Assembly (NCBI GenBank): GCA_031288005.1
Contig: JAITSE010000053.1
Location: forward strand, 1-6,181
DNA length: 6,181 bases
From: Treponema sp.
Lineage (GTDB): Bacteria > Spirochaetota > Spirochaetia > Treponematales > Breznakiellaceae
Direction of reading: 5' to 3'
In this document: one piece after another, positions 1 to 5,921 of the stretch
Numbering within the stretch: position 1 is the first letter of the stretch
How the letters are laid out: every line of letters begins with the position of its first letter
Made by a program: the position numbers and the translations under genes
The notes under the pieces: generated by a model
What the model was told of the DNA's origin: nothing
What the model saw: only the letters and a program-made list of their open reading frames with translations
Databases searched by the model: none

Positions 1-286
1 CGGCCAAAACCAATAACTTTAAATCCTTGCGGCGTATATCATCGTAAGAGCCGGACGATATGTTTTCCTCAAAATGCGCATTGACGTAGTTTATGACATC
101 ACGGGTTTTATAAAACTTCTCAGAAGACGCTTTGGACCAATCATCGGTTACAGAAGCAACGGCAAGAAAACAAACCGCCATACGCTCAAGGGAACGTCCG
201 GTTTTGTTTTCCAAAGGAATACCGGCGCTTTCAAGAATATCAAGCGCCTCATTGGACTTGTTCAACAACCCGGTTGGTTGTCTCAC
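1..286 (-). CDS. BsuBI/PstI-family type II restriction endonuclease, N-terminal part (3' end beyond left edge)
   Basis: Reading the minus strand from a GTG at 286 gives 95 uninterrupted codons that leave the window at position 1. The translation matches the N-terminal helical/HTH region of BsuBI/PstI-type endonucleases as I know it: ALDILESAGIP, then RSLERMAVCFLAVASV, DDWSKAS, then TRDVINYVNAHF and the hallmark ISSGSYDDIRRKDLK (residues 76-90). The C-terminal catalytic half is not in the window. No ATG is available before residue 36, which is inside the domain. The frame opens after a TAA at 320-322, so GTG (286) or TTG (268 or 265) must be the start; none has a strong ribosome binding site. 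PstI itself begins about ten residues before the ALDIL-like helix, which fits these starts. The gene follows the C5 methyltransferase on the same strand after 130 bp. It presumably cuts DNA protected by that enzyme. The exact start is uncertain. Confidence 0.75.
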   Translation of the reverse strand, partial: MRQPTGLLNKSNEALDILESAGIPLENKTGRSLERMAVCFLAVASVTDDWSKASSEKFYKTRDVINYVNAHFEENISSGSYDDIRRKDLKLLVLA

Positions 287-293
287 AAGTCTC

Positions 294-314
294 GCAAAAT
301 GCGGAGCATTTTGC
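294..314. repeat. Perfect 9-bp hairpin with 3-nt loop upstream of the endonuclease
   Basis: GCAAAATGC and GCATTTTGC pair perfectly around a GGA loop (TCC on the minus strand). It has the same GCAA...TTGC ends and the same loop as the hairpin at 5922-5944, although the rest of the stem differs. It ends 8 bp before the candidate GTG start of the endonuclease, so in the transcript it would sit next to the initiation region. It could be a member of the dispersed hairpin family or a translational control element. Confidence 0.7.
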
Positions 315-330
315 TGGTTTTATAAGGAAT

Positions 331-358
331 TTGTTCGATAACTGAAGTTATCGAACAA
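331..358. repeat. Perfect 12-bp inverted repeat between methyltransferase and endonuclease
   Basis: TTGTTCGATAAC and GTTATCGAACAA pair perfectly around TGAA. On the minus strand, the sense of both neighbouring genes, the right arm is followed by AATTCC rather than a run of T, so a classical terminator is not supported. As double-stranded DNA it is also a candidate operator for a dimeric regulator, but no controller gene is visible. It lies 45 bp upstream of the endonuclease GTG. Confidence 0.65.
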
Positions 359-384
359 GTCTATTTATCATTTTTTGAACTTTT

Positions 385-401
385 GCGCCCTTGGCGCTTT
401 T
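385..401 (+). terminator. Possible weak terminator facing right
   Basis: GCGCC, CTT, GGCGC forms a 5-bp G+C-rich hairpin followed on the plus strand by five T residues. In that direction no gene is seen upstream, so it could only limit transcription running antisense into the methyltransferase. Read in the sense direction of the methyltransferase, the hairpin lacks a T run. It begins about 20 bp past the methyltransferase stop. Confidence 0.3.
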
Positions 402-415
402 TGTTATGTAGGTTT

Positions 416-1441
416 TCATAACTGGAACAGAGGGCAGTCCTCCATCTCAACGGTATGTCTTTCTTCAAGTATTTCTTTTGTTTCATATAACGCGCCTTGC
501 CGCATATACTCTTTTACCGCCAGCGCTATGTTGTACGCCAAAAGCGGCGGAACGGCGTTTCCTATTTGGTTAAACCGTTGGGTTTCATTTCCGCAAAACT
601 CGAACCAGTCAGGAAACGATTGAAGCCGCGCCGCTTCGCGGTGTAAAAGCCGCCTCCTTCTGCCGTCGGGAAGGCGCACCCGCTGCATATCGCTTGTTGC
701 TCCGGCAAGATTCCGGCACGTTAATGTCCGCGCCGGTTTTTCGGGATATAAGTCGCGGGGCTTTACGCAGCAGGACGCTTTTTCATATACCGCCACATAA
801 GCGTCCATCGCGGAGGTGAGGAATTTGCTTTCCGGCGGGGTGGTATACATTAAGTCGCCTATCGCTTCCCCGGCGGTAATCCGTTTTTTCCGCGGCAAGG
901 GAAACCGGAATCTTCCGCGATGCCCCACGGCAAACAGCCGCTCACGGTTTTGCGGAACCCCGTAATTAACGGCGTTCAATAATTTATATTCGATGATATA
1001 GCCAAGCGCTTTTAATTTTTCCAACACCGTTTCAAAATAATTTTTATTGGCGTATAGCAAGCCGCGGACATTTTCAAAAAGGAAAATTTCAGGCTGTAAT
1101 TGTTGGATCGCCTCGACAAAAACTGGAAAGCCATTCCGCGTATCGGACGCGCCTTTTTGGTATCCCCAAACGCTGAACGGCTGACAAGGCGGGCCGCCAA
1201 TGACAATATTCGCTTCGGGGTATTCAAAGCCGGCGGATAATTTTACCTCATGGCATAAGCCGGACAGGTTTTTATTGTAGGTTTCACAGGCCGCTTGATC
1301 CATTTCGTAACCGGTTGTCTTGTAACCCGCCGCCTCAAATCCCAGGGACAAGCCCCCCACCCCCGCGAACAGGTCAAGGACTGCCGCCGTTTCGGTTTCA
1401 ACGGGGCGTAATGTCTCGTTCAGATAGTCCCAAAACTCCAT
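416..1441 (-). CDS. C5-cytosine DNA methyltransferase (type II R-M modification enzyme)
   Basis: This 341-residue protein transfers a methyl group from S-adenosylmethionine to carbon 5 of cytosine in a specific DNA site. The family motifs appear in order: motif I DLFAGVGG (residues 23-30), motif IV GGPPCQPFS (82-90) with catalytic Cys86, motif VI ENVRG (123-127), motif VIII QNRERLFAVG (164-173), a short variable target-recognition region about 175-260 including RTLTCRNLAG, and motif X NQIGNAVPPLLA (291-302). Length is normal for a monospecific enzyme. The ATG at 1441 is the only usable start ahead of motif I. No Shine-Dalgarno sequence precedes it, and a promoter-like pair would place the transcript start within a few bases of it. 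The first codons coincide with a copy of the dispersed TGGAGTTTTGGGACT repeat (see 6139-6153). The partner is the endonuclease at 1-286. BsuBI/PstI enzymes are classically paired with N6-adenine methyltransferases, so a C5 partner is notable. The recognition site cannot be read from sequence. Confidence 0.95.
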   Translation of the reverse strand: MEFWDYLNETLRPVETETAAVLDLFAGVGGLSLGFEAAGYKTTGYEMDQAACETYNKNLSGLCHEVKLSAGFEYPEANIVIGGPPCQPFSVWGYQKGASDTRNGFPVFVEAIQQLQPEIFLFENVRGLLYANKNYFETVLEKLKALGYIIEYKLLNAVNYGVPQNRERLFAVGHRGRFRFPLPRKKRITAGEAIGDLMYTTPPESKFLTSAMDAYVAVYEKASCCVKPRDLYPEKPARTLTCRNLAGATSDMQRVRLPDGRRRRLLHREAARLQSFPDWFEFCGNETQRFNQIGNAVPPLLAYNIALAVKEYMRQGALYETKEILEERHTVEMEDCPLFQL

Positions 1442-1449
1442 AAAGTAAG

Positions 1450-1478
1450 AGTATGTCTTATTCGAGGCGTATTCTCAA
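1450..1478 (-). promoter_or_regulatory. Candidate promoter of the methyltransferase, leaderless
   Basis: On the minus strand TTGAGA (1478-1473; five of six consensus bases) and CATACT (1455-1450; four of six) are separated by exactly 17 bp. Transcription would start around 1443, almost at the ATG at 1441, which would explain the lack of a ribosome binding site. The -10 match is weak. Confidence 0.3.
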
Positions 1479-1583
1479 GGCGTTTTTAATGGATAAATTT
1501 GACTCAAGGACGGTTAAAGTCGTCCCCACGACATTTTCTGCCGCCCCGCAAAGTCTACACCTAAGGCCGTCCTCCCGCAACAC
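1458..1583 (-). CDS. Doubtful 41-residue ORF with a CxxC motif, upstream of the methyltransferase
   Basis: From a GTG at 1583, preceded at 6 nt by AGGAGG, the minus strand encodes 41 residues containing EDGLRCRLCGAAENVV and ending ALRIRLE at a TAA (1458-1460), 16 bp before the methyltransferase ATG. An ATG five codons further upstream (1596-1598) is also in frame. I do not recognise the product. One CxxC alone does not make a zinc ribbon. The G+A-rich sequence may produce the Shine-Dalgarno match by chance. It could be a true small protein, the tail of a decayed gene, or non-coding DNA that includes the methyltransferase promoter. Confidence 0.2.
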   Translation of the reverse strand: MLREDGLRCRLCGAAENVVGTTLTVLESNLSIKNALRIRLE

Positions 1584-1697
1584 GCTCCGCCTCCTCATCC
1601 TCCGTAAAATCCGGTTCCTAGATTTTCGTTTTCAGGTCATATAGCAGACTAAGACGCCAGAATCTCACGCTTTAGCGGCCTCCAGCTTCCTCTACTA

Positions 1698-1724
1698 TTC
1701 AAAACTCCGGCAATGGGATATATT
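1698..1724 (+). promoter_or_regulatory. Candidate promoter of the helicase-ABC-F operon
   Basis: TTCAAA (1698-1703) and TATATT (1719-1724) are separated by 15 bp and lie just upstream of the helicase ATG. The -10 matches five of six consensus bases; the -35 is poor and the spacing short. A start near 1731 would leave about 9 nt of leader, consistent with the absence of a ribosome binding site. The element overlaps a CAAAACTCC copy (1700-1708) of the dispersed repeat core. In the rest of 1442-1739 I see nothing beyond the promoter candidates, the doubtful ORF and a 5-bp stem-loop (GTCGT/ACGAC) in its left half. Confidence 0.25.
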
Positions 1725-1739
1725 TATTTTACTTAATTT

Positions 1740-3485
1740 ATGAAATTTACCGATTTGAATTTGCACCCCGATCTTCAACGGGGCCTTTCCGAGGCGGGGT
1801 ATATTTCCTGTATGCCTGTTCAGGAGCAGGTATTGACGAACGCCTTTGGGGGACAGGACCTCTATGTTCAATCCCAGACCGGCACCGGGAAGACCGCCGC
1901 CTTCCTGGTGGTCATTTTTCAACGCCTCCTGAGCGAACCGCTTCTTTCCGGCAAGAAGGCCCTCATCATGGTGCCTACACGGGAACTTGCGGTGCAGGTT
2001 GAAGATGAGGCCAAACTCCTGGGGAAATACCTTTCCTTCAAAATAGGGAGTTTTTACGGCGGCGTAGGCTATGCGGATCAGCAGCGGCTTCTGAAGGACA
2101 ATGCGAGCATCCTCGTGGGGACTCCGGGACGGGTGTTGGATTTGAATGCTTCAGGCAGAATGAACCTTATGGATATTGCCTTTCTTGTGCTGGATGAAGC
2201 GGACCGTATGTTCGACATGGGTTTCTATCCTGACTTGCGGAAGCTAATCAAAGTAGTGCCTCCTGTTGACCGGCGGCAGACCATGCTGTTCAGCGCAACC
2301 CTCAACAACTGGGTCAAAAACCTAGCCTGGGAATATACCAAATCTCCCCATGAAATTGAAATCGCCCCGGAAAACGTTACAGTAGAGGAAATTGAACAGA
2401 TTCTCTACCATGTGCCCAGCGAACATAAGATGAAGCTCCTTATGGGCATCCTGGAGCGGGAAAAACCTGAAAGCGCGATAATCTTCTGCAACACAAAGCG
2501 CTACGCCGAAATTGTGGCAAAACGGCTCAGGCTCAACGGCGTACCCTGCGAATTCATCATGGGGGACCTGCCCCAGGCAAAGCGGCTCAAAATCATCGAC
2601 GATGTAAAAGCCGGAAAAGTCCGCTTTCTGGCGGCTACCGACGTGGCGGCCCGGGGTCTCGACATCGAGGGCCTGGCTATGGTGATAAATTACGATCTCC
2701 CGGTAGAACAGGAAAACTACGTCCACCGTATAGGCCGGACCGCCAGGGCGGGCAAGACCGGCAAGGCCGTGACCCTGGCAAGCGAACAGGATGTGTACGA
2801 ACTCCCCGCCATTGAGCGGTACATTGGGAAAAAAATTCCCTCCGAGACAGTGACGGAAAAACTTTACGGGGAAGACAAAAGCGAGGGTCTGCGAATCAGA
2901 ACGGATTATTACGATGACAGCCGACGATCAGACTCCAGCCGGCGCGCCCATCCTTCGGGCAGCGAAGCGCGGCGGCATCCCGGCTCAAGCCGGGAACGCG
3001 GGGGGCATGGCCGGAGCGCCGAAAGCGCCCGCGGACACGCGCCTGAAAGACGGGATGAGCGCCGGACGCCCCGCCGGGAGCGGATGGAAAACCGGGAAAC
3101 GCAGCCTGATATTTCCGCGCTGCCCGAAAAAGACCGGATGGCCTATTACAAGCGGAAATACGATAAATCTTCAGATGAAACCCAGGCTTCTTCCCGCGGC
3201 AAGCCTCATTCCGAAGGCCGGGCTGGAAATAGGCGCGGCGGACGCCGGGAAAAGACCGCCGCCGGAAACCGCGAAGAGCAGCGGGCGCGGGAAAATGTAG
3301 CTGCAAAACAGGCGGACAGTAGACGCTCCAGGCGTGGAAGCAAGGCCGGAGCAGACCTCCGGCGGGGCAAGCCTGCCGCAGCCGCTGCCGGGAGCGGCAA
3401 AAAAGCCGGCGCCGCAGCGCCGCAAAAACAGGGCGTCCTTGGACGGCTCCTGGGATTCTTCAAACCAAAAAAACAAAAGGAATAA
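1740..3485 (+). CDS. RhlB-like DEAD-box ATP-dependent RNA helicase with basic tail
   Basis: This 581-residue cytoplasmic ATPase should unwind or remodel RNA duplexes. The core (about 1-370) is complete: Q motif FTDLNLHP...PVQEQ (Gln28), motif I QTGTGKT (46-52), Ia PTREL (79-83), GG (107-108), TPGR (128-131), DEAD (152-155), SAT (185-187), motif IV AIIFCNT (246-252), motif V ATDVAARGLD (299-308) and motif VI HRIGRTARAG (329-338). Details such as VLDEADRMFDMGF, KKRLKII-like spacing and LPAIERYIGKKIP recall E. coli RhlB more than other paralogues. From about 395 the protein becomes a low-complexity Arg/Ser/Gly/Ala tail, probably disordered and RNA-binding, ending in a short hydrophobic-basic segment GVLGRLLGFFKPKK (566-579). 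The tail DNA is very G+C-rich and opens long shadow frames. The ATG at 1740 fits the family N-terminus, though it lacks a Shine-Dalgarno sequence. It is co-transcribed with the ABC-F gene 3 bp downstream. Substrate and partners cannot be read from the sequence. Confidence 0.95.
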   Translation: MKFTDLNLHPDLQRGLSEAGYISCMPVQEQVLTNAFGGQDLYVQSQTGTGKTAAFLVVIFQRLLSEPLLSGKKALIMVPTRELAVQVEDEAKLLGKYLSFKIGSFYGGVGYADQQRLLKDNASILVGTPGRVLDLNASGRMNLMDIAFLVLDEADRMFDMGFYPDLRKLIKVVPPVDRRQTMLFSATLNNWVKNLAWEYTKSPHEIEIAPENVTVEEIEQILYHVPSEHKMKLLMGILEREKPESAIIFCNTKRYAEIVAKRLRLNGVPCEFIMGDLPQAKRLKIIDDVKAGKVRFLAATDVAARGLDIEGLAMVINYDLPVEQENYVHRIGRTARAGKTGKAVTLASEQDVYELPAIERYIGKKIPSETVTEKLYGEDKSEGLRIRTDYYDDSRRSDSSRRAHPSGSEARRHPGSSRERGGHGRSAESARGHAPERRDERRTPRRERMENRETQPDISALPEKDRMAYYKRKYDKSSDETQASSRGKPHSEGRAGNRRGGRREKTAAGNREEQRARENVAAKQADSRRSRRGSKAGADLRRGKPAAAAAGSGKKAGAAAPQKQGVLGRLLGFFKPKKQKE

Positions 3486-3488
3486 TCA
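3477..3488 (+). promoter_or_regulatory. Ribosome binding site selecting the GTG start of the ABC-F gene
   Basis: AAGGAA at 3477-3482, inside the last codons and stop of the helicase gene, lies 6 nt before the GTG at 3489. It supports this non-ATG start and suggests translational coupling to the helicase. Confidence 0.7.
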
Positions 3489-5129
3489 GTGATCACCGTC
3501 AGCGATGTAAGTCTCAGTTATGGAGAGCGGACCCTCTTCAAGGATGTAAATGTAAAATTCACCCCCGGCAACTGCTACGGGATAATCGGCGCAAACGGCG
3601 CGGGAAAATCGACCTTCCTCAAAATTCTGTCCGGCGAGACTGAACACGACAAGGGCGAAATTTCAATAACCGCCGGGGAGCGCATCGCCGTCCTGGGGCA
3701 GGATCACTTTGCCTTCGAGGAATTTACGGCCCTGGAAACCATCATCATGGGATATCCTAAACTTTACAAAGTTCAAAAAGAGCGGGAAGAAATCTACGCC
3801 AAAGAAGATTTTTCAGAGGAAGACGGCATGAGAGCCAGCGAGTTGGAAGCCGACTTCGCGGAATTGGGCGGCTGGGAGGCGGAGGCCCAGGCTGGGCAGA
3901 TTCTCTCCGGCCTGGGACTTGACGAGGAAGATCACGGCAGGCTGATGGCGGAACTAGACGAGTCCAAGAAAGTGCGGGTCCTTCTGGCCCAGGCCATTTT
4001 CGGCAGCCCGGACATCCTCCTTCTGGACGAGCCAACCAACGGCCTGGACCTGGAGTCTATCGCGTGGCTTGAGGACTTCCTTATAGACTTTCCCAACACA
4101 GTGATTGTTGTGTCCCACGACCGGCATTTCCTCAACGCTGTCTGCACCCACATCTGCGACATAGATTTTGGAAAGATAAGCCTGTACTCCGGGAACTATG
4201 ACTTCTGGTATCAGATGAGCCAGATGCTTCAGAGGCAGGCAAGAGATCAGTTGAAAAAACGGGAAGAAAAGGCCAGGGAACTCAAGGAATTCATCCAGCG
4301 TTTCGCATCCAACGCGGCCAAAAGCCGGCAGGCCACGAGCCGCAAGAAAGTTCTGGAAAAACTCGACCTGAACAGCGTTACTGTTACAAGCCGGAAATTC
4401 CCTTATGCTGGCTTTAAGCCGCTCCGGGAGATCGGCAACAATGTGCTGCGGGTGGAAAAACTTTGCTTCACATTCGAGGAAACAGAATTGCTGCGGGACC
4501 TGTCTCTGACAGTGAACAAAAATGATAAAATCGCCTTTGTCGGCGCGGAGCATACTTCAAAATCGGCCTTTTTCAACATCATCGCCGGAGAAAGCAAAGC
4601 CGCCCGCGGGGAGTACACTTGGGGTCAGACCATCGCCTTTTCTTATTTTCCAAGGGAAAACAGCGCCTTCTTTAATTCCGGTATATCCATTACAGACTGG
4701 CTCAAGCAATACTCCCCGGATCAGGACGAAACATACGTGCGGAGCTTCCTGGGGCGGATGCTCTTTTCAGGCGATGAAGCCCTGAAGCCGGTCAACGTCC
4801 TTTCCGGGGGCGAAAAAGTGCGGTGTATGCTGGCCAAAATGATGCTTTCCGGCGCGAATGTTCTTATCATGGACGAACCTACAAACCACCTTGACCTGGA
4901 AGCGATTACCGCGCTCAATGACGGCCTGATTGCTTTTCCAGGGGTCATTGTTTTTAACTCCCACGACCACGAATTTGTCAATTCCATAGCCAACCGCATC
5001 ATCGAGATTCTCCCCCCGGGCGGCGGCTATATAGACCGCATGATGCCCTTTGACGAATACCTCAACGACGAATCCGTCAAGGCTCTGCGGGCCGAAGCCT
5101 ACCACCACGCCGAGCGGCTAAGCATCTGA
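3489..5129 (+). CDS. ykpA: ABC-F family ATPase, YkpA/YbiT type
   Basis: This 546-residue protein has two ABC ATPase domains on one chain and no membrane segments, the ABC-F plan of ribosome-associated translation factors. NBD1: Walker A GANGAGKS (34-41), a degenerate signature ELDESKK (155-161) where LSGGQ is usual, Walker B ILLLDEP (176-182) and switch SHDRHFL (209-215). A charged linker follows (about 240-315, with RFASNAAKSRQATSRKK), the ABC-F P-site tRNA-interaction region. NBD2: Walker A reduced to GAEHTSKS (352-359, lacking the last glycine), intact LSGGEK (438-443), Walker B VLIMDEP (458-464) and SHDHEFV (491-497). As I recall them, B. subtilis YkpA also has a degenerate second Walker A, and its FLGRMLFSG and LSGGEKVRCML segments match. 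The start is GTG with a good ribosome binding site, 3 bp after the helicase stop. The stop codon (5127-5129) overlaps a hairpin repeat. A likely role is rescue or modulation of stalled ribosomes; drug resistance is possible but not indicated. Confidence 0.93.
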   Translation: MITVSDVSLSYGERTLFKDVNVKFTPGNCYGIIGANGAGKSTFLKILSGETEHDKGEISITAGERIAVLGQDHFAFEEFTALETIIMGYPKLYKVQKEREEIYAKEDFSEEDGMRASELEADFAELGGWEAEAQAGQILSGLGLDEEDHGRLMAELDESKKVRVLLAQAIFGSPDILLLDEPTNGLDLESIAWLEDFLIDFPNTVIVVSHDRHFLNAVCTHICDIDFGKISLYSGNYDFWYQMSQMLQRQARDQLKKREEKARELKEFIQRFASNAAKSRQATSRKKVLEKLDLNSVTVTSRKFPYAGFKPLREIGNNVLRVEKLCFTFEETELLRDLSLTVNKNDKIAFVGAEHTSKSAFFNIIAGESKAARGEYTWGQTIAFSYFPRENSAFFNSGISITDWLKQYSPDQDETYVRSFLGRMLFSGDEALKPVNVLSGGEKVRCMLAKMMLSGANVLIMDEPTNHLDLEAITALNDGLIAFPGVIVFNSHDHEFVNSIANRIIEILPPGGGYIDRMMPFDEYLNDESVKALRAEAYHHAERLSI

Positions 5130-5193
5130 GAAACTTAAAACCTGCGGTTTTAAGTTTCTCTTGGAGTTTTGGAACCTTCGGTTCCAAAACTCC
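5128..5193 (-). repeat. Two-hairpin repeat unit 1, between the ABC-F and RAYT-like genes
   Basis: Two perfect hairpins stand 2 bp apart. The first (5128-5160) has a 15-bp stem, GAGAAACTTAAAACC against its complement, around TGC. The second (5163-5193) has a 14-bp stem starting GGAGTTTTGG and closing CCAAAACTCC, around TTC. The first begins inside the TGA stop of the ABC-F gene. The pair separates two convergent genes and could end transcription both ways, but neither arm is followed by a proper T run. In RAYT orientation the order is GGAGTTTTG hairpin then GAGAA hairpin, the same as in the unit at 5812-5919. Confidence 0.85.
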
Positions 5194-5199
5194 CCGGAT

Positions 5200-5772
5200 T
5201 TATTTTTCTGGCTTCTCCCTGAGGTCTGACCCCTGCACTTGAGAACCGTGGGACCTCCGGTCCCTTAGCGGTTCTACGAACCGCAGGGTTCCCAAAACTC
5301 CCTGCATTATTTCCCGGACTGGAGTGGGCGGACGGGGGAATGGGGCCGTAAACCAGGGGGAAAAGAGCAGGAAAACGGGATTTTTCGTTTTGTAGTCCCG
5401 CTGGGGTCTGACCCTAATATCTTCCTCAAGTTCTTCCGGTGGTTCACCGTCCAGTATCTCCGACCAGTAACGATCCCCCCAAACGTGCCCAATCCTCCCG
5501 TCAATCCCGTTAAACCGCTGAGCAAACACTTGTTTCACCCACTTCATAATCGCCGGAAGCTCGAACCCGTCCACAGGCCGGATAAAGAACACAAGCCAGT
5601 CATTCTCAAGCCGCAAAGCCCGGACGCTGAATCCGAACTGTTTCTTCGCCTGCCGGAACACCAAGGTGAACAGCGCCAGCGCATTTTGCCGCCTGAATAA
5701 CGGCTCCCGGTTGTTAATCCGGGTCCTGACTCCGTACCAGACTCCATCATCAAGCAATCTTAACTTTCTCAT
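5200..5772 (-). CDS. RAYT/IS200-like (Y1 transposase superfamily) protein, probably non-catalytic
   Basis: The 190-residue product begins MRKLRLLDDGVWYGVRTRIN and continues with NREPLFRR, FGFSVRALRLENDWLVFF (47-63), IMKWVKQVFAQRFN (75-88) and GRIGHVWGDRYWSEIL (92-107). This follows the fold order of REP-associated tyrosine transposases, where the corresponding segments read like YHVTSRGNN, LMPNHVHLLI, YARYFN and GHLWQGRF. Where that family has HxH, this protein has WLV (59-61), so the metal-binding HUH pair is missing. The place of the catalytic tyrosine (YIHLNP-like) reads DIRVRP (118-123), although that stretch overlaps a GGTCAGACC repeat and the alignment is less sure. The last 30 or so residues are encoded by hairpin-repeat DNA, suggesting that the reading frame was extended into a repeat. 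The ATG at 5772 has GAGG only 1 nt upstream, too close to be ideal. It converges on the ABC-F gene. The role may be hairpin binding rather than transposition; family assignment is from remembered patterns. Confidence 0.7.
   Translation of the reverse strand: MRKLRLLDDGVWYGVRTRINNREPLFRRQNALALFTLVFRQAKKQFGFSVRALRLENDWLVFFIRPVDGFELPAIMKWVKQVFAQRFNGIDGRIGHVWGDRYWSEILDGEPPEELEEDIRVRPQRDYKTKNPVFLLFSPWFTAPFPRPPTPVREIMQGVLGTLRFVEPLRDRRSHGSQVQGSDLREKPEK
5223..5414. repeat. Direct repeat pair GGTCTGACCC
   Basis: GGTCTGACCC occurs at 5223-5232 and 5405-5414, both within the RAYT-like gene. The core is a near-palindrome (GGTC/GACC). The copies bracket the non-conserved C-terminal third of the protein, so they may mark an inserted or duplicated segment. 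Confidence 0.6.
5242..5301 (-). repeat. Two-hairpin repeat unit 2, degenerate, inside the RAYT-like coding region
   Basis: AGAACCG (5242-5248) pairs with CGGTTCT (5269-5275), enclosing GGGACC-TCC-GGTCCC (5250-5264). To its right come GAACC/GGTTC (5279-5292) and a lone CAAAACTCC arm (5293-5301). Order and orientation match the units at 5128-5193 and 5812-5919, and the TTCTCAAGTG junction (minus strand) is shared with the latter. The unit encodes part of the C-terminal tail of the RAYT-like protein. Confidence 0.7.
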
Positions 5773-5811
5773 ACCTCATATATGGCCCGCAGCCTGCAAT
5801 TTGCTTCACTT

Positions 5812-5919
5812 GAGAATCTTGAAACCCTGCGGGTTTCAAGATTCTCCTGGAGTTTTGCGGGTTGGACCAGAGCGGCCCTTGGGGGCCGCTTGAAAACCCC
5901 TTGGGGGCCGCAAAACTCC
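5812..5919 (-). repeat. Two-hairpin repeat unit 3, upstream of the RAYT-like gene
   Basis: A perfect 16-bp stem (GAGAATCTTGAAACCC and complement, TGC loop, 5812-5846) is followed 2 bp later by GGAGTTTTGCGG (5849-5860), which pairs perfectly with CCGCAAAACTCC (5908-5919). Within the second structure, AGCGGCCC/GGGCCGCT (5871-5890) forms a further 8-bp stem, and a related TTGGGGGCCGC follows at 5901-5911. The unit ends 40 bp before the RAYT-like start codon, so it lies in that gene's 5' region. Confidence 0.85.
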
Positions 5920-5921
5920 AA

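Noticed and set aside
74..341. Plus-strand ORFs of 83 and 69 residues at the left end
   Set aside because: They are antisense shadows of the endonuclease frame, whose minus-strand translation matches a known family.
1453..1644. Plus-strand 63-residue ORF in the divergent intergenic region
   Set aside because: No ribosome binding site, unlikely composition, and it runs antisense through the methyltransferase promoter candidate.
2896..3496. Several long ORFs on both strands over the helicase tail
   Set aside because: The G+C-rich Arg/Gly codons of the tail leave other frames open; none shows a recognisable domain.
5140..5182. UNCG tetraloops at the hairpin tips
   Set aside because: CCTGCGG and CCTTCGG look like C(UNCG)G, but the stem register pairs both C-G pairs around a three-base loop. 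The tetraloop register would break the stem.
5128..5193. Rho-independent terminator
   Set aside because: The hairpins are strong but no T tract follows an arm on either strand. Transcript-end function is possible but not shown, so it is annotated as a repeat.
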